64,000 bases of DNA from Methylobacterium goesingense (lineage in GTDB: Bacteria > Pseudomonadota > Alphaproteobacteria > Rhizobiales > Beijerinckiaceae): the NCBI RefSeq assembly GCF_022179225.1, contig NZ_BPQL01000023.1:16715-80714 (forward strand), read 5' to 3'. How positions within the stretch are numbered: position 1 is the first letter of the stretch; each line of letters starts with the position of its first letter. The position numbers were made by a program, and so were the translations under genes. The notes beneath the pieces were generated by a model. That model saw only the letters and a program-made list of their open reading frames with translations. It had not been told where the DNA came from and made no database searches. Below, in pieces: positions 54,671-63,096 of this stretch.

Positions 54671-55375
54671 TCAGGGCCGGCCGATCGTCCCGCTGAGCCG
54701 GCTCGCGCGCTGGGCGATCGCCGAGAAGCAGTTCAGCGAGGCGTCGGCCGCGCGCTGCATCTCGTCCACTTGGAGACGCAGGGCGTCGGCCGGGGTGCGG
54801 GCGCCGGAGAGCGCCTGCCAATGCGCCAGGGCAGCGGCGCCCTCGCCGCGCAGGTAGGTCAGCACCGTGGCGTTGACCTCCCCGAACTCGCCCATCACCG
54901 CGGCGATCCGGGGCGCTTTCGAGAAATCCATCAGCGCCCGAAGGTCGGGCAGGCCCGGGATTCCGGCGGGAACCGAGGCCGCGACGGCGTCCGGCACCGC
55001 CGCGATCGCCTCGGGCACGGCTTGCGCCACGGTCTCGACAGCGGCCTCGGCCGTCTCAACGGTCTCGGCGACGGCCTGGGCCGCCTCCACGGTCTCGGTT
55101 GCGGCCGGAACCGGGGCCGCCGCCTCTTCGGGCACCACCGTCAGGTCTTCGGCCGGGGGAGCGTCCTGCGCCTCCGGCTCGGCCGAAGAACCCTCGCCCG
55201 CCTCGGCCTCGCCGACCGCCAGCGCCTCGGCCGACACGCCTTCCAGGAGCGTCTGGTGCAGGTCCGGCTCCGGAGCCGAGACCGCAGACTCGATCGGCGT
55301 GACGGCCTCGGCGGCCTGCGCGTCCGGGTGGGCCTCGCCCGGGTCGCCGGTTCCCTGCATGGTGTCCGCATTCAT
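54671..55375 (-). CDS. Phasin-family protein with long acidic N-terminal region
   Basis: This 234-residue protein ends in a phasin helical domain (about 150-234: FSKAPRIAAVMGEFGEVNATVLTYLRGEG read in parts, ALRLQVDEMQRAADASLNCFSAIAQRAS). The first 150 residues are acidic, Ala/Glu/Val/Pro-rich and repetitive (EAAAPVPAATETVEAAQAVAETVETAEAA read in parts), probably coiled coil. Phasins coat polyhydroxybutyrate granules. The ATG at 55375 has AGGAGG 8 bases upstream; a second in-frame ATG at 55462 has its own AAGGAG and would add 29 basic residues. Second phasin upstream at 55564 in the same orientation. Confidence 0.72.
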   Translation of the reverse strand: MNADTMQGTGDPGEAHPDAQAAEAVTPIESAVSAPEPDLHQTLLEGVSAEALAVGEAEAGEGSSAEPEAQDAPPAEDLTVVPEEAAAPVPAATETVEAAQAVAETVETAEAAVETVAQAVPEAIAAVPDAVAASVPAGIPGLPDLRALMDFSKAPRIAAVMGEFGEVNATVLTYLRGEGAAALAHWQALSGARTPADALRLQVDEMQRAADASLNCFSAIAQRASRLSGTIGRP

Positions 55376-55563
55376 CGGTCCAACCTCCTGATTGTCCACG
55401 ATCTGGGATGAGGATCCGGGTCGTTTCCGAGCCTCGGATGGCCTCCTGCGCCGCTGCGCCATCGATGTCGTCTCCTTCGGTTCCGGGGCAGCAATGCCGA
55501 TCCGGAACCGGGCGTTCCAAGGCCCGCTTCGGTCCGGGCCGGCGGCGAACCCGCGCGGTCGTC

Positions 55564-55926
55564 TCAGGCGGTGGGCTGCAGGGTCTTCTGGGTCAGGGCG
55601 CCGAGGTCCTTGGCCTGGGCCTGCAGGGCGGCGATCTGATTGCGCAGGAACTCGGCGTGCAGCTCCATCGCCTCGCGCGGGTCGCGGGTGCGCACGAGCT
55701 TCTGCGCGAAGTCGAAGGTCGCGGCGGCGTTTTCCTGGACCTGGTCGAGGCCCTTGGCGACCACGGACTGCATCGACGCCTGCATCGTGTGCGAGGCGGT
55801 CTGCATCTGCTCGGCGGTCTTGATGGCGGTGCCGATGAAGCTGCCGACGGCGGTGCGGGCCTGCTCGACGCTCTTCTCGGCGAGGACGCGCATCTCGGCG
55901 GGGATCTCGAAGGTCTGACCGTTCAT
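55564..55926 (-). CDS. Phasin
   Basis: This 120-residue protein starts MNGQTFEIPAEMRVLAEKSVEQARTA, with the amphipathic helices typical of PHB phasins: residues Phe/Gln at the front and a tail of LQAQAKDLGALTQKTL. The ribosome site AGGAGTG precedes the ATG. It coats PHB granules and limits their size. A 17-bp perfect palindrome lies 52 bases upstream of the start. It is followed by the second, longer phasin. Confidence 0.84.
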   Translation of the reverse strand: MNGQTFEIPAEMRVLAEKSVEQARTAVGSFIGTAIKTAEQMQTASHTMQASMQSVVAKGLDQVQENAAATFDFAQKLVRTRDPREAMELHAEFLRNQIAALQAQAKDLGALTQKTLQPTA

Positions 55927-55977
55927 TGCGATTCACTCCTGGGCGCGCCGACCGTCCGACGCGCGGCGGAGTGGTTT

Positions 55978-55994
55978 ATGTTGCAGTGCAACAT
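55978..55994. promoter_or_regulatory. 17-bp palindrome upstream of the phasin, candidate PhaR operator
   Basis: ATGTTGCA-G-TGCAACAT is a perfect inverted repeat (8-bp arms, one central base), 52 to 68 bases upstream of the phasin start at 55926. Its TGCA-N-TGCA core resembles the TGC/GCA-rich palindromes bound by the PHB-responsive repressor PhaR at phasin and phaR promoters. The repeat is certain; the identity of the binder is inferred. Confidence 0.6.
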
Positions 55995-56052
55995 GGGCGT
56001 CAAGAGGGCGAGCCGAAAAGCTGCAGCATTTTGCCGGCGCAGCCCGGTTCCG

Positions 56053-57306
56053 TCATGCCGCCGAGGCGATTCGGCCCGATTCGCGGCGCGGCGCTCCGCG
56101 CGCGGCAAGGATCCGTTCGTAGACCGCGATCAGGGCGGCGGCGTGCGCGGACAGCGTCGACGGAGCCGCCCAGTAGCGCGCATGGGCGGCCGCGCCGAGG
56201 CGCTCGGCGCGGTCCGCATCGCCGAGGGCCGCGAAGGCCCGGGTGAGCGCCTCAGGCTCCGGGGGGACGGTAAAACCGGTCACGCCGTCGACCACCTTCT
56301 CGCAGGCGCCGGAGCGATCCGAGGCGACCACCGGCAGGCCGTTGGCCAGCGCCTCGTAGACCGTGAGCGGGCCGGTCTCGTACCAGCGCGATGGCGCAGC
56401 GATCGCGCGGGCGCGGTGGCGCAGGATGTCCCAGACCGCGTCGGGCGCCTGCCAGCCCAGAACCTCGACGCCGGGCCGGGCGCGCAGGGACGCCTCCAGG
56501 GGGCCGGCGCCGATGAACAGGGCTGGCAGCCCCGCCGCCCCGGCCGCCTCGGCCACGAGGTCGGCGCCCTTCTCCCGGGTCAGGCGTCCGACATACGCGA
56601 TGGCTTCGCCCCGGGCCGGGTCGGCCGGGGGGCCCTTCTCCACCCGCACCGGGTTGTCGACCCGGTGATGGGTGAAGCCCGGGCCCGTCAGCAGGGCGCC
56701 CATGCGGGCCACGCTCGCGTCGCAGACGTGGATGAGATCGAGGGGATGCTCTTTCAGGGCCGTCCGCAGGGCAACCGAGCGCCCGACCCGCACCAGCTTG
56801 TGCAGGCGGCTGCGCCCGTCGCAGGGGGCGGCGATGCAGGACGCCGAGAGCGGCTTGAGGGTGCAGGGCGCGGCCGTGTCGAAGCGGTAATAGACGCCGT
56901 TGGGGCAGGCGAGGAAGTAGTCGTGCAGGGTCGCGGCCACGGGCAGGCCCCGCGCGAACAGGGCCGAGAACACGCTCGGCGAGAGGCTGCGCGTCCACTG
57001 GTGCAGGTGGATGAGGTCGGGCCGCACCGGCAGCGCGTCCAGGGCGGCGCCGAGGCGCGCCGCCCCCGCCGCGTCCCAAAGCCCGTCGAGGGCCGCCCGG
57101 TGAGCCGGCCGGGTCCAGATGTCGGTGTTGCCGAGACCGATCCGGCGGATGCGGGCATGGTCGAGGAGCGGGTCGGCCGGCCCGTCGATGGCCTGGAGGT
57201 AGGTGACGTCGATCCCGGCCTCGGCGAGGCCGCGGGCGGATTCCACCGCCACTTTCTCTGCCCCCCCGCTCGCCACGGCGAATTCGGCCAACACGACGAT
57301 GTGCAT
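56053..57306 (-). CDS. GT4 glycosyltransferase
   Basis: This 417-residue GT-B enzyme starts MHIVVLAEFAVASGGAEKVAVE (glycine-rich acceptor loop), then DLIHLHQWTRSLSPSVFSAL, YFLACPNGVYYRF with a Cys-rich insert (CTLKPLSASC, CDGR). The donor site is RWYETGPLTVYEALANGLPVVAS with E-x7-E. It resembles the gene divergent to it (57425) in order and motifs, so they are paralogues. Likely acts on a surface glycan; donor unknown. ATG at 57306 is chosen because conserved sequence begins there. Confidence 0.85.
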   Translation of the reverse strand: MHIVVLAEFAVASGGAEKVAVESARGLAEAGIDVTYLQAIDGPADPLLDHARIRRIGLGNTDIWTRPAHRAALDGLWDAAGAARLGAALDALPVRPDLIHLHQWTRSLSPSVFSALFARGLPVAATLHDYFLACPNGVYYRFDTAAPCTLKPLSASCIAAPCDGRSRLHKLVRVGRSVALRTALKEHPLDLIHVCDASVARMGALLTGPGFTHHRVDNPVRVEKGPPADPARGEAIAYVGRLTREKGADLVAEAAGAAGLPALFIGAGPLEASLRARPGVEVLGWQAPDAVWDILRHRARAIAAPSRWYETGPLTVYEALANGLPVVASDRSGACEKVVDGVTGFTVPPEPEALTRAFAALGDADRAERLGAAAHARYWAAPSTLSAHAAALIAVYERILAARGAPRRESGRIASAA

Positions 57307-57424
57307 GGATCTGCCCGATTGCTTCCCGCGCAGCGCGCGCCGCGACGAGCGCAAGGTTTACCGGCGATCAACGCATGTTCGGTAAAGATCTCGGCCCAAT
57401 TGTCGCCGGCCGGAACCGTTCGCC

Positions 57425-58699
57425 ATGCACGTCGTCCTCGTCGTCGATCACGCCTTCGTCAACGGCGGCCAGGCCAAGGTGGCGCTCGATGCGGGCCTCG
57501 GCTTGGCGGCGCAGGGACATCGCGTCACGGTGTTCGCCGCCGTCGGCCCCGCCGACCCGCGCCTGGAGGCGGCGGGCATCCGCGTGGTCTGCCTCGGCCA
57601 GGACGATGTCGGCACGGCGAAGAACAAGCTCGCCTTCGCCGCGCAGGCGATCTGGAACCGCACGGCCGCCCGGCGACTCGCGGCGGAACTGCGCGGGCTC
57701 GATCCGCGCGACACCGTGGTGCACGTCCACGCCTTCGCCAAGGCGCTTTCGCCCTCGATCGGGCGAAGCCTCGCCGCCTCAGGCCTGCCGTGCCTCTACA
57801 CCATGCACGAGTTCTTCCTGGTCTGCCCGAACGGCGGCTTCTACGTGTATCCGGCCGCGCGGATCTGCCACCGCGTGCCGATGTCGTTGGCCTGCCTTGG
57901 CACGAACTGCGACGCCCGCAGCTACCCGCGCAAGCTCCTGCGGGTGGTGCGCCACGCCGCCCTGGAGCACGTGGCGGGCCTGAAGGACGTCTTCCCCCAC
58001 ATCATCACCATCAGCGCCCTGCAGGAGCGGGTGATCACGCCCCATCTGCCCGCCACGACCCGCTTCCACCGGGTCGACAACCCCATCGCGGTGACCCGGG
58101 CGCCGCTCCGCTCCGAGCCGCCGGGGGACTTCCTGTTCGTCGGACGCATCTCCACCGAGAAGGGCGCGCCGATCTTCGCCGAGGCCGCCCGGCTCGCCGG
58201 GGTGCGCCCGGTCTTTGTCGGCGACGGCCCGGCCAGGGCTGAACTCGCGGCGCGCTATCCCGAAGCCGTGATGCTGGGCTGGCGGGACGAGGCCGGGGTG
58301 CACGCCCTGATGCGCACGGCGCGCGCCCTCGTCTTCCCCAGCGTCTGGTACGAGGGCCAGCCCCTCACGGTCTACGAGGCCCTGGCCTGCGGCGCGCCGG
58401 TGATCGTCAGCGATGCCTGCGCGGGCCGCGAGGCCGTGGAGGACGGCGAGACCGGCTACTGGTTCCGCTCCGGCGACGCGGCCGCGCTGGCCGCCCACCT
58501 CACGCGCCTGCGCGACGACGACCTCGCCGCCCGCATGGGCCGGGCGGCCTATGAGCGCTACTGGTCGGCCCCGCTCACCATCGAGGCCCATCTCGACCGG
58601 CTCCGGCTCGTCTACGAGCACGTCCTTCGAGACGCGGGCCGGGCCGGAACCGGCGTGCGCCCTGCCCTTCGCCCCGCCCCGGTGCCCGCGCGACCCTGA
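57425..58699 (+). CDS. GT4 glycosyltransferase, paralogue of the divergent neighbour
   Basis: A 424-residue GT-B enzyme starting MHVVLVVDHAFVNGGQAKVALD. It shares with its divergent neighbour the HVHAFAKALSPSIGRSL and FFLVCPNGGFYVYPAARIC segment and the donor site WYEGQPLTVYEALACGAPVIVSD. The Cys-containing loop (ICHRVPMSLACLGTNCDAR) is kept. The C-terminus is Pro/Arg-rich. 118 bases separate the two divergent starts, a shared control region. Both probably build the same glycan or alternate forms of it. Confidence 0.86.
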   Translation: MHVVLVVDHAFVNGGQAKVALDAGLGLAAQGHRVTVFAAVGPADPRLEAAGIRVVCLGQDDVGTAKNKLAFAAQAIWNRTAARRLAAELRGLDPRDTVVHVHAFAKALSPSIGRSLAASGLPCLYTMHEFFLVCPNGGFYVYPAARICHRVPMSLACLGTNCDARSYPRKLLRVVRHAALEHVAGLKDVFPHIITISALQERVITPHLPATTRFHRVDNPIAVTRAPLRSEPPGDFLFVGRISTEKGAPIFAEAARLAGVRPVFVGDGPARAELAARYPEAVMLGWRDEAGVHALMRTARALVFPSVWYEGQPLTVYEALACGAPVIVSDACAGREAVEDGETGYWFRSGDAAALAAHLTRLRDDDLAARMGRAAYERYWSAPLTIEAHLDRLRLVYEHVLRDAGRAGTGVRPALRPAPVPARP

Positions 58700-58978
58700 C
58701 GCGCCGGCCTTCACTACCGTTGTCGGCACTTATCTTGCCAGAACCACCCGAGCCAGAATCGTCCGGGTGAGATTCGTTCTGGATAGCCGGAAGTTTTCCT
58801 GGCTATTTCGCTGCGATGCGATGAGGCTCGCCAAACAAGACTCGGCAGCGCGGCGCTCGCCGAGATGCCTACGTGGGTCTTAGCCTTGTCCCGGATCGAT
58901 AAACTCAAGTCTTCGTCCGATCTGAGCATGACGACGACGTCGGCGCATGCCATCGGTCCAAAACCTGGGGCGATCACG

Positions 58979-60817
58979 ATGAGAACACCTTTCCTGCGGT
59001 CCCTGGCCTGGGCCCCGACCGTCGCGTTGTCCTGGCTCTGGGGGCTCGGCTTCTTCTACGCAATCCACGTTACGCTGACCTATGGCTGGCTGGGATTCAT
59101 CGCCTTCGCGGTTCCCAATGCAACGGGCCTGTTCCTGTTCGGATGGGTGCTGAATTCGCCCCGCCGGAATCCCGCCGAGACGATCGCGAGCTTCGGCGGA
59201 CACTATGCGTTGCTGTTCCTGCTCTGTCAGATATTTGCCGTATCTCTGACGGTCTTCAGCTTCGTCTCCTGCCTCTGGGTTCCCCTGTTCGGCGCGCATG
59301 GGGGACTCGTCGCCGCGCTCCTGGTCATCGTCGCCTGCGCGCTTGGGCATGCGGCGACCCTGGGGCAACTGCGCCTCGTCCACCTCGCCCTCCTGCCGGT
59401 CGGGGTGGGGGCGGGGCTCCTCGCCCTCTGGAGCCTGCGGGCCGCGCCGTCCGTGCCGCCCCTGCCCTTCGCGGCCTTCGACGCGCGCTTCCTCGGCCTC
59501 GTGGTTCCTACCCTCGTGGGCTTCCTGCTCGGACCCTGGATGGACGTGCAGCAATGGCAGCGCGTGGTCGAGATCCGCCGAACCGGCGCCTCGCCGGGCC
59601 TCGCCTATGGCGCCGGCGCCCTGATCTTCCTCGGCCTTCTGACCCTGAATGCCGCGCTGGCCGCGGCGGTGGGGACGGGCCACGCGGTCATCCTGTCGGA
59701 CGGCCTGCCGGCGGCGCAGGGCGCGGTGGCTGCGGGCATCCGCGCCGCCGGTCTCGACCTTGCAGCCATCGGCTTCACCCTCTGGGCGACGATCGCGGTG
59801 GTGTCGACGATCGACAGTTCCTACGCGGCGACCCGCTGGCTGATGACCCAGATCACGACCCGCAGCACCGCGCCCCTGATGGCCTTCGTGCCGGAGGGGC
59901 TCGTCGGCTCCCCGCTCTGGATCATGCTCGCCGCCGGCGGCATCGCGGCGGCGGCCGTATCGAACGCCCTGCCCCCGATCTACCTCATGATCCCCTTCGC
60001 GACGCTTCTCGTCGGGGCGGCCGCCTGCCTCGTCTGCACGGCCTTCGGCTCGACCCTCCGGCATGACGCCCTGCTGAACCTGATGATCGGGCTGGCCGCC
60101 GCGATCATCTTCCTGACGGGGTACGTGCTGCCGATCCCCGCCCTGATGGCACTGGCGCCGTTGATCGGCCTGATCGGTGCGCTGCCGATGGTGCGCGAGC
60201 GCCTGGGCGGCCGCGGCGCCGCCCTCCCCGAGGCCGTGACCCCGGCGGCGCCCGTCGGCACGGCGGTGATGCCCGTGAGTACGGCGGTGGCGGCCGTCAT
60301 CCCGATGCGGCGCGACGAGGGGAACGTCTCGCACGGCTTCGACGGGGCCTGGTTCGTCCTGCGCATGACGCCGACCTACGACGACACCAACTCGGTCGGA
60401 AACATCTACTTCGCGAACTACTTCCGCTGGGTCGGCAAGGCGCGCGAGCTGTTCTTCAACATCTGCGTGCCGCATTTCGATCTCGCCAAGACGGATTACT
60501 ACATCCTCACCCGCTCGTTCACCCACGACTTCCGCCGCGAAGCCCGGGAGTTCGATCCGGTCACGGTCCGGATCCGCGTGGCCGCGCACAACCGCAAGTT
60601 CGTCACCCTGGAGCACGAAATTCACAGCGACACGCATGGGCTCCTCGGCCGGGGCGAGCAGTCGCTGATGTTCGTGGATCCGCAGACCTACCGGCCCCTC
60701 GACATCCCGCGCGTCGTCCTTGAGGGCTTCTTCCCCTACCTGCCCGAGACCTCCGCCTACGTCGCCCGGCGCCGGGCCGCCGCGAGTGCGGGGCCGGCCC
60801 TCGGAGCGCTCGGGTAG
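58979..60817 (+). CDS. Permease-like membrane domain fused to a hotdog thioesterase
   Basis: This 612-residue protein has two parts. Residues 1 to about 430 form 11-13 TM helices of a solute-transporter-like fold (sodium:solute-symporter-like, no firm family). Residues about 455-600 are a 4HBT hotdog domain: TYDDTNSVGNIYFANYFRW, then KARELFF, and RSFTHDFRREAREFDPV. The T-N-x-V-G-N-x-Y plus R-W-x-G-x-x-R-E pattern is that of the thioesterases of iterative polyketide synthases (enediyne type) rather than of YbgC, with Asn471 and Arg489 in the key places. ATG starts at 58928 and 58865 are also open. The domain pairing is unusual and its role is unknown. Confidence 0.68.
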   Translation: MRTPFLRSLAWAPTVALSWLWGLGFFYAIHVTLTYGWLGFIAFAVPNATGLFLFGWVLNSPRRNPAETIASFGGHYALLFLLCQIFAVSLTVFSFVSCLWVPLFGAHGGLVAALLVIVACALGHAATLGQLRLVHLALLPVGVGAGLLALWSLRAAPSVPPLPFAAFDARFLGLVVPTLVGFLLGPWMDVQQWQRVVEIRRTGASPGLAYGAGALIFLGLLTLNAALAAAVGTGHAVILSDGLPAAQGAVAAGIRAAGLDLAAIGFTLWATIAVVSTIDSSYAATRWLMTQITTRSTAPLMAFVPEGLVGSPLWIMLAAGGIAAAAVSNALPPIYLMIPFATLLVGAAACLVCTAFGSTLRHDALLNLMIGLAAAIIFLTGYVLPIPALMALAPLIGLIGALPMVRERLGGRGAALPEAVTPAAPVGTAVMPVSTAVAAVIPMRRDEGNVSHGFDGAWFVLRMTPTYDDTNSVGNIYFANYFRWVGKARELFFNICVPHFDLAKTDYYILTRSFTHDFRREAREFDPVTVRIRVAAHNRKFVTLEHEIHSDTHGLLGRGEQSLMFVDPQTYRPLDIPRVVLEGFFPYLPETSAYVARRRAAASAGPALGALG

Positions 60818-60907
60818 GCGGCATGGAAACACGGGCGTGCCGCCCGCGTTGATCCGGACCCTGTGCCCGACGCGGCGCTTGCCTGGAAACACGAAGGAGA
60901 GCCGCCC

Positions 60908-61090
60908 ATGGCCGATTCCGAGAAGACCGCTCAGACCGACACCATTTCCACCACAGGGGCGCCGGCCCCCAAGGGCTCCGACAAAGCGCGTCCTGAGAAC
61001 CAGAAGGGCGAACTCGACGCGCGCCTGGACGAGGCCCTGGAGGAGACCTTCCCGTCGAGCGACCCCGTCTCCGTGAAGGTCACGAAGTAG
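60908..61090 (+). CDS. Small acidic hypothetical protein (60 aa)
   Basis: The site AAGGAG upstream of ATG 60908 is clear. The product is polar, with the C-terminal LDEALEETFPSSDPVSV, a motif seen in small alphaproteobacterial proteins of unknown function. No TM or signal. A terminator-like palindrome follows. Confidence 0.7.
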   Translation: MADSEKTAQTDTISTTGAPAPKGSDKARPENQKGELDARLDEALEETFPSSDPVSVKVTK

Positions 61091-61137
61091 GCCGCAGCCG
61101 GACGGACGGCCGAGCCCCGCGCGATGCCGGATGCGAA

Positions 61138-61169
61138 AAGGGCCGGGGCGATCGATCGCCCCGGCCCTT
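61138..61169. terminator. 32-bp perfect palindrome between convergent genes
   Basis: A 16-bp arm (AAGGGCCGGGGCGATC) meets its exact complement with no loop bases between. On the minus strand it ends in CCCTTTTCGC, a short T-run, so it best terminates the mcd transcript; on the plus strand it would end the small-protein transcript less efficiently. Confidence 0.8.
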
Positions 61170-61223
61170 CGCGTGTCGGTCTTCGAGTGTTCGAGGCGGG
61201 GCGAACCCCCGCCCCTTCTCGAA

Positions 61224-62906
61224 TCAGGCGGTCTCGAGCAGGCGGCGGGCGATGACCTGGGCCTGGATCTCGGCCGCACCTTCGAAGATCGAGAGGATGC
61301 GGGCGTCGCAGAGCACGCGGCTGACCGCGTATTCCAGCGCGAAGCCGTTGCCGCCGTGGATCTGCAGGGCGTTGTCGGCCGCCGCCCAGGCGACGCGGGC
61401 GCCGAGCAGCTTGGCCATGCCGGCCTCGAGATCGCAGCGCTTGCCCTCGTCCTTCTCGCGGGCCGAGAAGTAGGTGAGCTGGCGGGCGATGTTGATCTCC
61501 ACCGCCATCATGGCGATCTTGTCGGCGACGCGCGGGAAGTTGATCAGCGCCTTGCCGAACTGCACCCGCTCCTCGGCGTAACGCAGGCCCAGATCGAGGG
61601 CGTTCTGCGCCACGCCGATGGCGCGGGCCGCCGTCTGGATGCGGGCGGATTCGAAGGTCTGCATGAGCTGGGCGAAGCCCTTGCCCTCGACCTCACCCAG
61701 CAGGTTGGCGGCCGGCACCTCGAAATTGTCGAAAGCGAGCTCGTACTCCTTCATGCCGCGATAGCCGAGCACGTGGATCTCGCCCCCCGACAGGCCCTGG
61801 ACCGGGAAGGGCTCGGCATCGGTGCCGCGCGGCTTCTCGGCGATGAGCAGCGAGAGGCCCTTGTGGCCCTTCTCCTCGGGCTTGGTGCGCACCAGGCAGG
61901 TCATGATGTCGGCGCGCACGGGGTGCGTGATCCAGGTCTTGTTGCCGGAGATCCGCCAGACGTCGCCATCCTTGACCGCCTTGGTGCGGAGCGAGGCGAG
62001 GTCCGAGCCGGTGTTCGGCTCGGTGAACACGGCGGTGGGGAGCGTGTCGCCCGAGGCGATGCCGGGCAGGAAGCGGTGCTTCTGCTCCTCGGTGCCGCCG
62101 CACAGGATCAGCTCGGCGGCGATCTCCGAGCGGGTGCCGAGCGAGCCGACGCCGATATAGGCGCGGGACAGTTCCTCCGAGACCACGCACATGGAGATCT
62201 TGGGCAGGCCCATGCCGCCGTACTCCTCCGGGATCGTCAGGCCGAAGACGCCGAGCTCGGCCATCTTGGTGACGATCTCCATGGGGATGTAGGCGTTCTG
62301 GCTGTGCCACTCGTGGGCGTGCGGCACGACCTCGGCGAGGCCGAAGCGGCGCATCTCGGAGCGGATCGCCTCCATGTCCTCGTCGAGGCCGGACTTGCCG
62401 ATGGTAGCCGCTCCGCCGTTGTCGCGGATGCGGGCGACGAGGGCCGCGCGGTTCTCGGCCGTGTTGCCCTCGGCGATCAGGGTCTCGACCGCCGGCGTCC
62501 GGAACTTGGCGACCTCGCGGGCGGCCAAGCCCAGGGAGCCGGTGGGGCGGACCATCTCGCCCTGGCTCATGGGGATGCCGGAGAAGATCTGGTCGAGGTA
62601 CTCGCCGAGCCCGATCCGCACCAGCAGGCTCTCGGTCTCGCCGAACTCACCGGACTCGGTCAGGCGCTGCGCGTAGGCAGCGAGTTCCCGCACGCCCTCC
62701 GCGTAGGTGGCGGTCCAGGCCAGGCCGTGGGTGGCGTGCTGCGCGGTCTCCATCTTCTCGGCCGAGATCTTGCCCTCGTCAGACAGGACGGTGGCGCGCA
62801 CCCGGCGGGTCGCCTCGGCCACAAGGCCCTTGGCGGCCTCGGCCGCCTCGCGGGCCAGGGACAGGAGATCCTGCGGTTCGGTCGAGACGACGGGGGATGC
62901 GGACAT
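61224..62906 (-). CDS. mcd: Methylsuccinyl-CoA dehydrogenase (acyl-CoA dehydrogenase family)
   Basis: This 560-residue FAD enzyme of the ethylmalonyl-CoA pathway oxidises methylsuccinyl-CoA to mesaconyl-CoA. The C-terminal 390 residues are a canonical acyl-CoA dehydrogenase (TIPEEYGGMGLPK, FTEPNTGSDLASL, ISGNKTWITH, QIHGGNGFALEY, and IFEGAAEIQ with the family's Glu in the tail). The long N-terminal region (about 1-150, with EKMETAQHATHGLAWTATYAEG) distinguishes Mcd from ordinary family members and matches its known larger size. ATG 62906 chosen on that N-terminus. Pairs metabolically with pccB in the same window. Confidence 0.88.
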   Translation of the reverse strand: MSASPVVSTEPQDLLSLAREAAEAAKGLVAEATRRVRATVLSDEGKISAEKMETAQHATHGLAWTATYAEGVRELAAYAQRLTESGEFGETESLLVRIGLGEYLDQIFSGIPMSQGEMVRPTGSLGLAAREVAKFRTPAVETLIAEGNTAENRAALVARIRDNGGAATIGKSGLDEDMEAIRSEMRRFGLAEVVPHAHEWHSQNAYIPMEIVTKMAELGVFGLTIPEEYGGMGLPKISMCVVSEELSRAYIGVGSLGTRSEIAAELILCGGTEEQKHRFLPGIASGDTLPTAVFTEPNTGSDLASLRTKAVKDGDVWRISGNKTWITHPVRADIMTCLVRTKPEEKGHKGLSLLIAEKPRGTDAEPFPVQGLSGGEIHVLGYRGMKEYELAFDNFEVPAANLLGEVEGKGFAQLMQTFESARIQTAARAIGVAQNALDLGLRYAEERVQFGKALINFPRVADKIAMMAVEINIARQLTYFSAREKDEGKRCDLEAGMAKLLGARVAWAAADNALQIHGGNGFALEYAVSRVLCDARILSIFEGAAEIQAQVIARRLLETA

Positions 62907-63096
62907 GGCACACTCGCTGACGGGAGATGGGGCTTTGCCGTTCATTATAGGCGGCTTTGCCGGGACTGTAGAGGCGTCTCGCCGCAGTGCGGCACTATCC
63001 CGCCTGAATGCATTATTCGCGAGCGCGAAAAACCCTGATCTTTCTTGAGGCGGCGGGGTTTGTTGAACTTTATTGAGTGCTGTCCCAAAGAAATAA

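Noticed and set aside
61138..61169. Operator for a regulator
   Set aside because: Lies between two convergent stops and ends in a short T-run on one strand, which fits a terminator better.
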